Origin: Sphingomonas hominis
GTDB lineage: Bacteria; Pseudomonadota; Alphaproteobacteria; Sphingomonadales; Sphingomonadaceae
Length of the DNA: 49,522 bases
Assembly: GCF_013328205.1 (NCBI RefSeq)
Contig: NZ_JABULH010000011.1
Coordinates: 1 to 49,522 of the forward strand
Direction: 5' to 3'
Program-made: the position numbers and the translations under genes
Shown: one piece after another, positions 17,074-25,859 of the stretch
Layout of the letters: each line of letters begins with the position of its first letter
Numbering within the stretch: position 1 is the stretch's first letter
The notes under the pieces: model-generated
The model's input: only the letters and a program-made list of their open reading frames with translations
Databases searched by the model: none
What the model was told of the DNA's origin: nothing

Positions 17074-17556
17074 TTAACGACCGGCGCGCTGGGCGGCGGC
17101 TTCAACCCACGACGAAAAGTTCTTTCTTCCGTCACCCTGCAACCAGGAATAAGTAGGGTAAGTCACTCTGGTCCCGAACCGATCGGTAAGCGCAAGCTTT
17201 GCGATCGGATCGGCCCCGGCCGGATCAACGGTGCCGTTACTATCCTTCATGCCAGCTAAGTGCACACCAAGGATGCCGCGTCCCTCGCGGTGGGCCTTGC
17301 GGATCTCATACTCCACCCACGGCCTCGTATGCGTATCGCGACCGATCAGTACCGCTACCACGCTACTGCCGTTCATCTGCGTATCGATCCAGTTCTGAAT
17401 CGCCTGCGGGCCCTTGCGCATGATTTCTTCCCACGACGCATGGTCGACAATAGTGTTGGAATCACGGCTTCCCGGCAACATCCAGGCATTGCGGACCTGC
17501 GACACGCGCCATGCATCTCGCGCGAAGTGAAAGCTGAAGAATACCCGCCTCGCCAA
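17074..17556 (-). CDS. thsB: Thoeris ThsB, TIR-like signal-producing protein
   Basis: This 160-aa protein matches the MTH538/ThsB TIR-like family (DUF1863): MARRVFFSFHFARDAWRVSQVRNAW at the N-terminus, SSVVAVLIGRDTHTRPWVEYEIRKAHREGRGILGVHL in the middle. E82 and E84 in WVEYEI are candidates for the catalytic glutamate. In Thoeris, phage infection activates ThsB to make a cyclic ADP-ribose isomer from NAD+ that switches on ThsA. The gene follows thsA by 34 nt and precedes the second TIR gene by 14 nt, so the three look like one operon. Confidence 0.92.
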   Translation of the reverse strand: MARRVFFSFHFARDAWRVSQVRNAWMLPGSRDSNTIVDHASWEEIMRKGPQAIQNWIDTQMNGSSVVAVLIGRDTHTRPWVEYEIRKAHREGRGILGVHLAGMKDSNGTVDPAGADPIAKLALTDRFGTRVTYPTYSWLQGDGRKNFSSWVEAAAQRAGR

Positions 17557-17590
17557 TGCCGTTCTCCCAGATGTTCATCACAAACGATTT

Positions 17591-19033
17591 TCAGCGTGCG
17601 ATCCGCTTAATGATTTTCAAAGCCGCATCAGCGAGTTGATCTGGCGTTGCCGAGGCGTCTGACAATATGCGCAACTCATCGTCCGTGGGGCGCCGGGCAT
17701 TACTGCCAGTCGACGGAAGGGCTGACGTCAGCAACTCATTGGCGATAACCGAGGCAGCGCCTCCGGTGGCTCCAACGGGCAATAGAAATGCACCTCTACC
17801 ATCGGCGAGGGCGCGCTCTTCGAACACACCGGTGGCAGACACCAGTCCGCCGGACTCGATCTTCGCACCGCCAACGAAAACCACGATACCCGCCAAGCGC
17901 GCCAACTCACCACGCAACTCTGCCCAATGCTGACGATCCGGCTCAGCGTCACCGACCGGTTGCGGAAAGGGACGAACAACCAACCGCCGATCAAAGTCCC
18001 ACTCACCGCGCCCCTGCATGGTTTCGAGGAACCCTGACAGCGAAGCTGATCCGACCAACAGCCCGGCCCCGGATAGCATGAAAAGATCTGTCGATCCGAT
18101 CCTACGCCCGATCGCGCGCGCTACATCGTGAACGAACCCCGCGCTAGAATCACCGGCATCGAGCGGCCAGCTACCCGACACCCATATCCGACGACGTGCC
18201 ACACGCCGTTCGAGTTCATCCATCAATTCATCAATTTCAGCGAACGCATCGATCTCGACGACGACAAGACCATAGCGTCGCAAGTCGCGCACCCAATAGT
18301 CATGCCGCTTCAACCGGGCGGCGTGGGCATCATCAGACCCAAAATCCGCCCGCTGTGGCCGCCGTGCGATCATGAAGTGTCGGGGCGGGGTCGTTGGAAA
18401 ATGCTCACGCAGCAAGGCAAGCACGTGGCGGACGTTCGGGTCCGTCAGGCTCATGCCCACGAACAGGAAGGTCATTCCTGTCAAATGAGCGTGCAGCAGA
18501 CCCAAAAATGCACCGCGCCGCTGCCGGTACAGTTCGTAATCCTCGGTGGAAATTACCAGATCATCAACTGCATCGATGGTCCCGTGCATCTTGTAAATGC
18601 GGACCGCTCCCGCGCGGCGCTTGCGCAGTGCCAACTGCTCCTGGTTGGCCCGAACATCAACCGGGCGCCCAAGCTCGCCGAACGCACGCTCGATCAGCCG
18701 GTCGTAATTCGTCGTCCACACCTCGCGGATCGGCAGCCTTGCCAGCGACAGCAACGCCGAGGGGATGGCATGATCCGGCTCGATCTGCTCCCGTATGGCA
18801 TTTAGCACGGTCGTGCGGTTCGAATGATCCGCACCAATCGCCCATTGGGCAACTGCCGTAAGATCGTCGACGTCCTCAATTTCGAGGCCGAGATCACCCG
18901 CAATTTCCTGCAGCAAGCCCTTCCACGAGGGATACCCCGCGGCCATGGAAGTGCCGGCACCGACAAGAACCGAAGCACCATCCTCAGCAAGTGCTGAGGT
19001 GTACTCTCTCAAAAATACATCGCGATCGCTCAA
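17591..19033 (-). CDS. thsA: Thoeris ThsA, SIR2-SLOG NADase effector
   Basis: This 480-aa protein has the two-domain form of canonical ThsA (about 476 aa in Bacillus cereus). The SIR2-like NADase domain spans about 1-280: GAGTSMAAGYPSW near residue 25, TTNYDRL with N109, and YKMHGTID with H150, the positions of the catalytic Asn and His. The C-terminal SLOG-type sensor domain is about 281-480 (RRIWVSGSWPLDAGDSSAG; SGAGLLVGSA; an RPFPQ motif) and should bind the TIR-made signal. On activation the family depletes NAD+ and aborts infection. It is first in the operon. Confidence 0.93.
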   Translation of the reverse strand: MSDRDVFLREYTSALAEDGASVLVGAGTSMAAGYPSWKGLLQEIAGDLGLEIEDVDDLTAVAQWAIGADHSNRTTVLNAIREQIEPDHAIPSALLSLARLPIREVWTTNYDRLIERAFGELGRPVDVRANQEQLALRKRRAGAVRIYKMHGTIDAVDDLVISTEDYELYRQRRGAFLGLLHAHLTGMTFLFVGMSLTDPNVRHVLALLREHFPTTPPRHFMIARRPQRADFGSDDAHAARLKRHDYWVRDLRRYGLVVVEIDAFAEIDELMDELERRVARRRIWVSGSWPLDAGDSSAGFVHDVARAIGRRIGSTDLFMLSGAGLLVGSASLSGFLETMQGRGEWDFDRRLVVRPFPQPVGDAEPDRQHWAELRGELARLAGIVVFVGGAKIESGGLVSATGVFEERALADGRGAFLLPVGATGGAASVIANELLTSALPSTGSNARRPTDDELRILSDASATPDQLADAALKIIKRIAR

Positions 19034-19283
19034 AGGGCACCGGCGAAGATTATCAGCATCATTCGTTCACATTACGTTCTTCTGAGGAACGTTTCAAGTC
19101 GTACGGTCTGCCATCAGCCATGACCAGCCGCGGCGCGCAATGCGTATCGATCCAATCGGTGATCTCGCCGGCCTCACCGCTGCTATGTCATTCGAGATAG
19201 CTGCCTTCATCAGCACCGCCTGATTGGGTGTTTGACGTATCGCAGCCCTAGTTACGATTCCCGCGGAGTGATATGATACGGCC
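19034..19283. other. intergenic between thsA and the antitoxin-like gene
   Basis: Contains a small hairpin, ACGTTC-TTCTGAG-GAACGT, starting near 19074, which could be a terminator or an element in the thsA leader. No coding sequence is supported. The promoters for thsA (leftward) and for the short gene at 19284 (rightward) should lie here. Confidence 0.4.
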
Positions 19284-19457
19284 ATGCGCACGGTCCCCTT
19301 TCCCCGCACACCCGCCCAGGTCCGTGAATGCCTTGCACTGGCAGCTGAAGGCGCGATTGCGGTCGAACGCGACGGATCGCCCATGATCGCCATCGTGCCG
19401 GTCGAAGAGTATGCGCGCCTTGTCGCACTCGACAGGGCGGAAGCTGCGGAAGACTGA
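19284..19457 (+). CDS. orphan Phd/YefM-like antitoxin
   Basis: A 57-aa frame starts ATG at 19284: MRTVPFPRTPAQVRECL, then ALAAEGAIAVERDGSPMIAI and VPVEEYARLVALDRAE. The pattern of a small N-terminal fold, a GxPxAxxVP-like strand and EEYxRL helix fits Phd/YefM antitoxins. These normally bind their promoter and neutralise a Doc, RelE or VapC-type toxin encoded next door. No toxin gene follows: the next gene is the convergent relaxase 50 nt downstream. It may be a remnant, or may act on a toxin outside the window. Confidence 0.6.
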   Translation: MRTVPFPRTPAQVRECLALAAEGAIAVERDGSPMIAIVPVEEYARLVALDRAEAAED

Positions 19458-19507
19458 GTGAAACCCGGCAAACGGGACACGCGCGATACACAACTTGCCA
19501 CCTCGGC

Positions 19508-22500
19508 TTACATCTCCATACCGTAGTCCCGTTCGCGGCCACCGCCACCCATGCCGGGGCCGTCGAGGCGCAGCTGCCGCTCGGGAATGCGGGCGTCGAG
19601 CGCCTTCTCCAGTGCGGGCTGCCGCGCCATACGGTCCTCGAGCCGCTCGAGGCGACGCTCCGCCCGGTCTTCGATCCGCGGCGTTTCAGCCTCACCCCGG
19701 TCGCCTGACGCCGAGCGCCAGTCGGCCACGAACCGGTCGGCATAGGCGCGAGGATCGGCGCGCGCCTGCCCCTCCTCCGCCCAGACCTGCCGCAACTCTC
19801 CCGGAGCAATCTGCTCCAGACCGCGTACCGGGTCGGCGCTGCGGTCCAGCACGATCCGCAGATCCTCGGCGGCATAGGGCCGGACTTGGTCGAGCGCGGC
19901 CGAGGCTGCGTCCAGCTCGCGCACCTTGGACGGCGACAGCTCCTGCCCGTCCTCGTGCATCCGCTCGGCCGCCAGGAACAACTGGGCGTAACGCTCCAGC
20001 GCCCGGTCGAGCGGGGAGCCCGCATCCGGCAGCCGGATAGCGTCGGTTGCCTGGCCACGCTCGACCACATCAAGCGCCGAGGTCTTGTCGCCGGTGTTAC
20101 GGGTAACGTGCCGTTCGACCTTCTGCCCGTCGTCGACCACCAGCGCCACCTTGTCCGCCACGCGGGTGAGCGCGACCAGGAACGACCGTTCGGTCAGCAG
20201 CTTCCGCTCCGACGAGCGCATCGCCACGATGCCGTGCTCGGTGGTGACCCCCTGTGCGACATGGACGTTGATCGCGTAGGCAAGGTCCAGCCGTTCGGCC
20301 ATGCGATCGCCGGACGCGATCTCATGTACGGTGCCATCGATCAGCGAGGATACAATCAGCCTGCCCCGGTCCACCTCCTCGACCCGCGCCATCGCACCAT
20401 TATCGAGTCCCCGGGTCCGATCGTTGTCGCTCCAACGGATGCGGTCGCCTACGTGCAACTCGACCTCCTTCAGCGCAAAGATCGATACGGCATCGCGGTC
20501 GAGGTTTCTCGCCAACCGGCCGGGCCGGAACAGCTTCCCGGTCCCGTCAGTCATGGTGAGCCGCACCCGGTCGCCGTCGACGCCGGTCACGACACCGCGA
20601 TCGCCGCGAACCAGGCCTTGGCTCGGCAGGTTGGTGCGAACCTCCACCACATGCCCCGGTCGATAGGCGCGCATCAGTCGCGCGCCTTCCCTGGTGGCAT
20701 TGACCCGGTCGAGCACGATGAAGGGCGCGCCCGTGGCGGCGATCTCACCGCTCGCCTTCAACTCGGCCTGCACCGCCTGATTGGCCTCGCTACGCATGGC
20801 GCGGCCGGCGGTGAGCAGAAGGGTGGCGTCGCGCTGATCTTGCGGCAGCGCCGCCCAGTGCGCGGCGGTCGTGGTCGCCACTGCGTTCCCCGGCACCTCG
20901 GTCGTCGCAGCCCTGAGGATCTCGAACGTACCCGACACGTCGCCGCGGTCGAGCGCGGCGGTGACCGCCTTCATCTGATCCGACCGGGATCGCAGGTTCT
21001 CGGTGATATGGGCCGTGGCGACGCCGGCCGTCTGGCTCGCCTCGAACGGCTTGCCGGCCGCGATCGCGGTCAGCTGGCGGGTATCGCCGGTCTGCACGAC
21101 GCGGGTGACGCCCGTCATGTTGGCGAGGCGCACGATCCGCTCCATGTCACGCGTACCGAGCTGTCCGGCCTCCTCGACCATGATGATCGCACCCGACAGC
21201 TCCGCCTTCGCGCGGGCGACCTGTTCCGGTCGGGCGGTGCTGTCGATCACGCGGGCATGACGCGCCAGGAAGCGGGCGACGGTGCTCACGTCGGCACCGG
21301 TATCACGTCCGAACTCGCTCGCCTTCACGCTGGCGACGGCGAGCCCGATCACCGCCCGGCCCTCCGCCTTGGCTACCGCCGCCACCGGCGCCATCGCGGT
21401 CGACTTGCCGCGCCCCGACCCGCCCTGCACGTTCACCACCCGGTCGGACGAGGACAGCATCAGCACGGCCGCAGCCTCCTGACCCGGATTGAGGCGATGC
21501 AGCCCCAGCGCGCGTGCCGCCTCCTGCGCCCGGACCGCGGCATCGACCGGCGGAACGATCGGGGCAGATCGCCCCTTCCCCGCCTCCACGGTGGCAAGGT
21601 ACGCCTGCTCGAGCCGCACCGACCCTTGCGTCGTCACCATGCGATCGCCGTCGCCGAGCAACAGGCCTTTCGCCTGCAGCAGCGCCAACCGGGCCTCGAC
21701 ATCGACGACCGTCACCGGCCCGCCGCGCGACAGACTCTCGCGGACGAGTTCCAACCGATCGAACGCCGCCTCCCGCTCGCCCAGATCGCGTACCGCCGAC
21801 GCGACCGCCTGCGCCGCGGCATAGGCCCGCGGCTCCAGTCGTCCCAGTCGTTCAGGGACCAGCGGATCGCCGTCGCGCGGGGTCAGCCCCATGCGGCCGG
21901 CGATGGCCAGCCCGCGCTCTCCTATTCCGCGCACACCCCGCACTGCGCGCGTCCACACATCATGCCCCCGCCCCGCCTCCGCCAGCGCACCCTTCACCAA
22001 CGCTGCCGGATCCAGCCCCTTCTCCGCCGCCAGCCTCCGCCACCCTTCCGCGCGCTGCTCCGGCACGAGATCGGTTGATTTGGAGTCGCGGGTCGCCAGC
22101 GCCGCATATTCGCGCGTCTGCGGAGTGTTCTCCAATCCGCGCGCCTTGATGTACGCATCGATCTCGGCCGAGCGGCCGGAGAATGCTTCCACCACCGCAC
22201 GCGACACGCCGGCAATCTCGAAGGCGCCATTGCGGCCGTCGTGCCGGGGGATGGTGGCGAAGCCGAGCGTCTCGACCCGGCTGCGCAATGCGGACAGGAA
22301 CACCGCATCCATGACGTGCTGGCGCTCGTACAGCTGATCCGCATGCAGCGCCCGCCACTTGCCGTCGGCGGTGCGGGTCGCGTTGGCGATGACGTTGTGG
22401 ACGTGGAGCTGCGGCTCGCCGCTGCGGTTCACGTCGTGAAGGAAGGTCGCGGCGACGAACCGGCCGGTCGTCTCGGGCACCTGTCCCTTGCCGTTCCAGA

Positions 22501-22870
22501 CCCGCCCTTCCGCGATGTTGCGCTCCGTCCAGGCTAGGGTCGCGGCAGCCGCTTCCCGCACCGCGACTACCAACCGCGCGTCACCGCCCACCAGCGCCAG
22601 GATCGACACCGACTTGGGCACGGACATGGTGACGTCCCAGCCCGCTCGGTGCTCACCCCGTTTGGCGTCCAGAACGGTGCCGTTGGGCAGTTCGCCGGCG
22701 AGCACCTGTTTGAACCGCTCGGCGTCAACGGGTCCGGACAGACCCAGCTCGGCCGCCCCCTCGCCTGCCCAGACACTAGCCCCTTCTGCCTGATCGGCGG
22801 TGTAATAATTGTCCCGGGCGTAATAGGCGGCTGCGTCGGAGGCCGAACCGACCGCAGCGACCGAGATCAT
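19508..22870 (-). CDS. MobF conjugative relaxase-helicase (TrwC/TraA type)
   Basis: This 1120-aa protein nicks oriT, becomes covalently bound to DNA and unwinds it for conjugative transfer. The N-terminal TrwC relaxase domain starts MISVAAVGSASDAAAYYARDNYY with paired tyrosines Y16/Y17 and Y22/Y23; the metal-binding histidines are H145, H156 and H158 (FLHDVN...LHVHNV). A RecD-like helicase follows with Walker A QGGSGRGKST near residue 480 and VEEAGQL downstream. The C-terminus is charged. The ATG at 22868-22870 overlaps the stop of the upstream gene (ATGA), and the upstream extension of the frame is a shadow of that gene. No coupling protein or mating-pair genes are in the window. Confidence 0.95.
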   Translation of the reverse strand: MISVAAVGSASDAAAYYARDNYYTADQAEGASVWAGEGAAELGLSGPVDAERFKQVLAGELPNGTVLDAKRGEHRAGWDVTMSVPKSVSILALVGGDARLVVAVREAAAATLAWTERNIAEGRVWNGKGQVPETTGRFVAATFLHDVNRSGEPQLHVHNVIANATRTADGKWRALHADQLYERQHVMDAVFLSALRSRVETLGFATIPRHDGRNGAFEIAGVSRAVVEAFSGRSAEIDAYIKARGLENTPQTREYAALATRDSKSTDLVPEQRAEGWRRLAAEKGLDPAALVKGALAEAGRGHDVWTRAVRGVRGIGERGLAIAGRMGLTPRDGDPLVPERLGRLEPRAYAAAQAVASAVRDLGEREAAFDRLELVRESLSRGGPVTVVDVEARLALLQAKGLLLGDGDRMVTTQGSVRLEQAYLATVEAGKGRSAPIVPPVDAAVRAQEAARALGLHRLNPGQEAAAVLMLSSSDRVVNVQGGSGRGKSTAMAPVAAVAKAEGRAVIGLAVASVKASEFGRDTGADVSTVARFLARHARVIDSTARPEQVARAKAELSGAIIMVEEAGQLGTRDMERIVRLANMTGVTRVVQTGDTRQLTAIAAGKPFEASQTAGVATAHITENLRSRSDQMKAVTAALDRGDVSGTFEILRAATTEVPGNAVATTTAAHWAALPQDQRDATLLLTAGRAMRSEANQAVQAELKASGEIAATGAPFIVLDRVNATREGARLMRAYRPGHVVEVRTNLPSQGLVRGDRGVVTGVDGDRVRLTMTDGTGKLFRPGRLARNLDRDAVSIFALKEVELHVGDRIRWSDNDRTRGLDNGAMARVEEVDRGRLIVSSLIDGTVHEIASGDRMAERLDLAYAINVHVAQGVTTEHGIVAMRSSERKLLTERSFLVALTRVADKVALVVDDGQKVERHVTRNTGDKTSALDVVERGQATDAIRLPDAGSPLDRALERYAQLFLAAERMHEDGQELSPSKVRELDAASAALDQVRPYAAEDLRIVLDRSADPVRGLEQIAPGELRQVWAEEGQARADPRAYADRFVADWRSASGDRGEAETPRIEDRAERRLERLEDRMARQPALEKALDARIPERQLRLDGPGMGGGGRERDYGMEM

Positions 22871-23679
22871 TGTTTGCCCTGCGGGGTGCCGGGCTTTGCC
22901 CGGACGGTGATCCTGCCTGCCTTGCCCTCGAACTGCGTCCGGCAGCTGTCGGTCGCGAGCCGGTAATTCACGAGCGCGCAGACCGCCTGATCCCCGCCGC
23001 CCAACAGATAGTTGGCCGAGCGGACGGCGAACCACGACGGCGGCAGCGCCATCGCGGCGAAGAAATAGCTGCCGACGCAGAGCAACCAGACGACCGACAG
23101 CGCCGCACCCACCTTGCGACCCGACCAGTCCCTGTCCCAGACGGTGTAGCTGACCTTTGTCCGGGGCTGCTGCTCGAGGCTCCTGATAGCGGCGGTGTTC
23201 TCCCGTAACGCCTCGGTGTGGTCGCGCTGCCGTTCGTCGATGGCATCCAGACGGGGCTGCCTGTCGATCCGTTCGGCAAGCAACCGCATCTCCGCCCTGA
23301 TCGGATTGAAGCTGGCGGTGATGCGCTCCGGCATGCCCTTGATGAACTCGGTCCGGGCTCGCGTCAGCGCCAGCTGATCCTCGCGCTCCAGCCTGTGCAT
23401 GTCGCTCTCGTGCGCTGCCCAGCTTTGGGCGATGCGGTCGATCTCCATGACCGCCTTGTCCAGCCTGGCGCCGAAGGCGACGACGTCACCGGGCCCCAGT
23501 TGCTCGGGCCGATCGAATACGGCCCGCCCCTCCCGCCACGCATCGAGACATTCCCGAACGAACGACTTGGCCAAGGTCGCACGCTCGACACCACGCTCGG
23601 CCGCGCAACGGGTGAGATCCGCATCGTCGTCGTCCCCAAGCCGTACATTGACCTGACCGCCCATGAAGTTCCTGCCCAT
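22867..23679 (-). CDS. mobilisation accessory protein with coiled coil and membrane segment
   Basis: This roughly 270-aa protein is translationally coupled to the relaxase, so a role in relaxosome assembly is likely. The N-terminus (MGGQVNVRLGDDDDADLTRCAAERGVERATLAKSFVRECLDAW) looks like a ribbon-helix-helix or MobC-type DNA-binding region. A central helical region (about 90-190) has heptad-like spacing. A hydrophobic segment (VGAALSVVWLLCVGSYFFAAMAL) near residue 205 should anchor it in the inner membrane, and a C-terminal periplasmic part has two cysteines. The start could be at 23679 or at 23664 (MGGQV). I cannot name the family with certainty. Confidence 0.75.
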   Translation of the reverse strand: MGRNFMGGQVNVRLGDDDDADLTRCAAERGVERATLAKSFVRECLDAWREGRAVFDRPEQLGPGDVVAFGARLDKAVMEIDRIAQSWAAHESDMHRLEREDQLALTRARTEFIKGMPERITASFNPIRAEMRLLAERIDRQPRLDAIDERQRDHTEALRENTAAIRSLEQQPRTKVSYTVWDRDWSGRKVGAALSVVWLLCVGSYFFAAMALPPSWFAVRSANYLLGGGDQAVCALVNYRLATDSCRTQFEGKAGRITVRAKPGTPQGKQ

Positions 23680-23780
23680 GTCCGGCCTAATGCTGGTCGC
23701 CGGCACCGCTCCCATGCCATGATTGCATAGTGGCACGATTGCGCCACAATGAGCAGGATTAAGCAAGCGATTATGGCGAC

Positions 23781-24206
23781 GTGAGCGGTGCATCCACCAT
23801 CGGTGAGCGGATCAAGGCGGTACGGCTCAGGACCGGGTTGGGACAGGACGCGTTCGCGAAGGCGCTGGGCTATTCGAAGCGCGCGCTGGTCAGCTGGGAA
23901 CTGGGCGGGGCCGAGCCGCCCGTCGCCCTGATGGCGAAGCTCCGGCGCGACTACGATGTCGATCCCGAATGGGTGATCCTGGGCGAGGACACCGTGCCCC
24001 GGAGCTACTACGGGCCGGTCGACTGGGACCGTCTCGACCGCCTGCGCGCGGACGTGGACGCCGTCTGCAGGGACGTCGGGCTGGAGCTGCCTGACGAACG
24101 CAGCCAGGCGCTCGCGCGCGTGATATACGACGGAGGCGCGGACGCGGGCGCCGCCAACCGCAAGCAGCTGCGCGGTACGCTGCTCGCCTTGTCGCTGGGG
24201 GATTGA
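23781..24206 (+). CDS. XRE-family transcriptional regulator
   Basis: This 141-aa protein has an N-terminal helix-turn-helix of Cro/C1 type: IGERIKAVRLRTGLGQDAFAKALGYSKRALVSWELGGAEPPVALMAKL (residues 7-54). The C-terminal part (about 70-140) is not recognised. It uses a GTG start at 23781 and is divergent from the mobilisation genes, 101 bp away, so it probably controls them. It overlaps or abuts the downstream small membrane-protein gene. Confidence 0.85.
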   Translation: MSGASTIGERIKAVRLRTGLGQDAFAKALGYSKRALVSWELGGAEPPVALMAKLRRDYDVDPEWVILGEDTVPRSYYGPVDWDRLDRLRADVDAVCRDVGLELPDERSQALARVIYDGGADAGAANRKQLRGTLLALSLGD

Positions 24207-24208
24207 GG

Positions 24209-24475
24209 ATGAGCGGATCTTCGAAGGAACAACTGGCCGCCTGGATGGCAGATACCCGGCGCGTTGGGTTCAAGCGACGCAACTGGCCGGTCGTGCGCCG
24301 ACTGGCGGCGCTGTGCACAGGACTGCTGCTGGCAGGTCTGGCGATCCGTCTGCTGGGCTATGCCCCTGCCCTTGCGGCTGCCTGCTGGATCGCCGCAGTT
24401 GTCACCGGCGCGGTCATGCTGATCTGGTTCTTCGACCCGCGCCGCTTCCGCGCACGGCCGTCCGGCACGTCCTGA
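24209..24475 (+). CDS. small membrane protein
   Basis: This 88-aa protein (MSGSSKEQLAAWMADTRRVGFKRRNWPVVRR) has a basic N-terminal region and two hydrophobic segments, LAALCTGLLLAGLAIRLLGYA and LAAACWIAAVVTGAVMLIWFF, ending in a basic tail. It starts 2 nt after the XRE gene stop, so the two form an operon. The family is not recognised. A role in the transfer region is inferred only from position. Confidence 0.65.
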   Translation: MSGSSKEQLAAWMADTRRVGFKRRNWPVVRRLAALCTGLLLAGLAIRLLGYAPALAAACWIAAVVTGAVMLIWFFDPRRFRARPSGTS

Positions 24476-24916
24476 CCACACGGAAACAAGCGCGCGCAGC
24501 CGGGTTCGCATCGGCCGGTGCTGGCCCATCAGTCTTGTCCATGACGCCCCTCGGGAGATGGGCCGTGCCTCCGAACGGGTCGCTTGCTTGCGACCCTCAT
24601 GTCGCTGCGCAGCCCGGTAAATCACGGCGTCCGTAGCGCCGTAGCACCCTTGTAGCACGTCAGGAGGCAGCTTTCGCGGAACCCGCAGCACGGCCGATAT
24701 CCTGCTACATCACTGATAATTTGCGATTTTATGCTCTGAACATGGCCGCTATCCATAGCGTGGTGTGTGCTCCTTTCCTGCACGATCCGGATGCTGCCGT
24801 ATCGATGCCGTGGTGCTCCGGCATTCATTGCGGCTTCCGGCGGGGCACCCGGGCCGGCGTGTCAGCCGGCCAGCAAGCGAACTCCGGACCGTCTTCTCGA
24901 CGGTGCGGCAGCCGGT
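24476..24916. other. long intergenic region; possible oriT
   Basis: No frame is convincing here. It contains an inverted repeat TGTAGC (24651-24656) and GCTACA (24704-24709) surrounding a TATCCTGC motif (24698-24705), and an AT-rich patch follows at 24710-24740. An intergenic site near relaxase genes with such features is a candidate transfer origin. TATCCTGC resembles nic cores of MobP plasmids rather than MobF ones, so the match may be chance. Confidence 0.3.
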
Positions 24917-25522
24917 TCAGGGTGAGCCGCAGGATATATCGCCTGTCACTGGCGCTGCCGCCGCCAGTATCTTCCTGGCGGCACGACGCTCACGTGCCCG
25001 GGCGCGTTGATCTTCGCCGATCCGGGGGTCGCTGCCTTCCGGCTCCGGACCCGGGGCAGGATCCGGTTCCTCCATCACCCGGATACCCTCGGCACGTCGG
25101 GCCGCGTCCTTGCGCCGGGCGTATTCCTGCTGGACCGCGCTGGTCATGTCGGATCTCAGAAGGACATAATCGGGTTCGTACCGATGCTGGCGCATAAGCT
25201 CGGCGAGCGCGTGAACGGCCAAGTCGTCACCGACCGCGGCATGGACCGCGCGCAGCCAGCGCGGCGAGGCGTAACGGTGCCGCAGCGTCCAGATCCCTCG
25301 CCCCATCTCGGTTGCGAACAGGGCTACCCAGATGACGAGCATGCCTCGTCCCATGACGACCGGTCTGGCGCCGATCGCCCTGGCGATACCGATCGTCACG
25401 ATCAGCATCGGCAGGAAGGATATGGCGCTGATCGCATAAGGGACGACGTTCAGCTGGCTCACTTCCCATCGCGCGATCAGCCGGTCGACTATCGGGACGC
25501 GTTTAGTCACGCCAGGGATCAT
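24917..25522 (-). CDS. hypothetical plasmid membrane protein, two TM segments
   Basis: This 201-aa protein starts MIPGVTKRVPIVDRLIARW, then has two hydrophobic segments, about residues 27-50 (VVPYAISAISFLPMLIVTIGIARAIG) and 57-75 (VVMGRGMLVIWVALFATEMG), and a soluble charged C-terminal half ending RARERRAARKILAAAAPVTG. The start at 25522 is chosen because the upstream frame overlaps the preceding gene. It overlaps the upstream small gene by 20 nt, so both are cotranscribed. I do not recognise a function. Confidence 0.65.
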   Translation of the reverse strand: MIPGVTKRVPIVDRLIARWEVSQLNVVPYAISAISFLPMLIVTIGIARAIGARPVVMGRGMLVIWVALFATEMGRGIWTLRHRYASPRWLRAVHAAVGDDLAVHALAELMRQHRYEPDYVLLRSDMTSAVQQEYARRKDAARRAEGIRVMEEPDPAPGPEPEGSDPRIGEDQRARARERRAARKILAAAAPVTGDISCGSP

Positions 25523-25784
25523 GGCTGCTCGCCGACCAGCTGTCGTGATGCTGGAAATGGTCGTGAGCGCCGCTGTCCCAGCGATCGTGGCGCTGCCAGT
25601 CGGACTCGTAATCGTGCGAACGGGTAGAACCGTAGGGATTGCCGGCGACGTCGGGTGTTCCCGCCCCCGCGATCGTCGGCAATCCGGTTGTCGGATTGAT
25701 ATCCGTTCCGTCGCTGCCAATTCCCGAGTGGCCTGGGAGCGTCCAGTCGTCGAACCAGGTGGCGATGCGCTCGAACAGTCTCAT
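25503..25784 (-). CDS. small conserved plasmid protein, hypothetical
   Basis: This 93-aa protein begins MRLFERIATWFDDWTLPGHSG, continues INPTTGLPTI...DVAGNPYG, and has a His/Asp/Ser-rich tail (HDYESDWQRHDRWDSGAHDHFQHHD). The WFDDWTLPG and NPTTGLP...VAGNPYG motifs are, as I recall, shared with small proteins on other plasmids, of unknown role. A GGGAG ribosome site lies upstream of the ATG. It leads a two-gene operon with the membrane-protein gene that it overlaps. Confidence 0.7.
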   Translation of the reverse strand: MRLFERIATWFDDWTLPGHSGIGSDGTDINPTTGLPTIAGAGTPDVAGNPYGSTRSHDYESDWQRHDRWDSGAHDHFQHHDSWSASSHDPWRD

Positions 25785-25859
25785 GTCAGCACTCCCGATC
25801 GGAAGCCTGGATGATATACGCTTTCCGCATATCGCTCAAGCCGGTCTAGATGCTTCGGT

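Noticed and set aside
24698-24705. TATCCTGC as a firm IncP-type nick site
   Set aside because: The relaxase is MobF, whose known nick sequences differ; kept only as part of a low-confidence oriT candidate.
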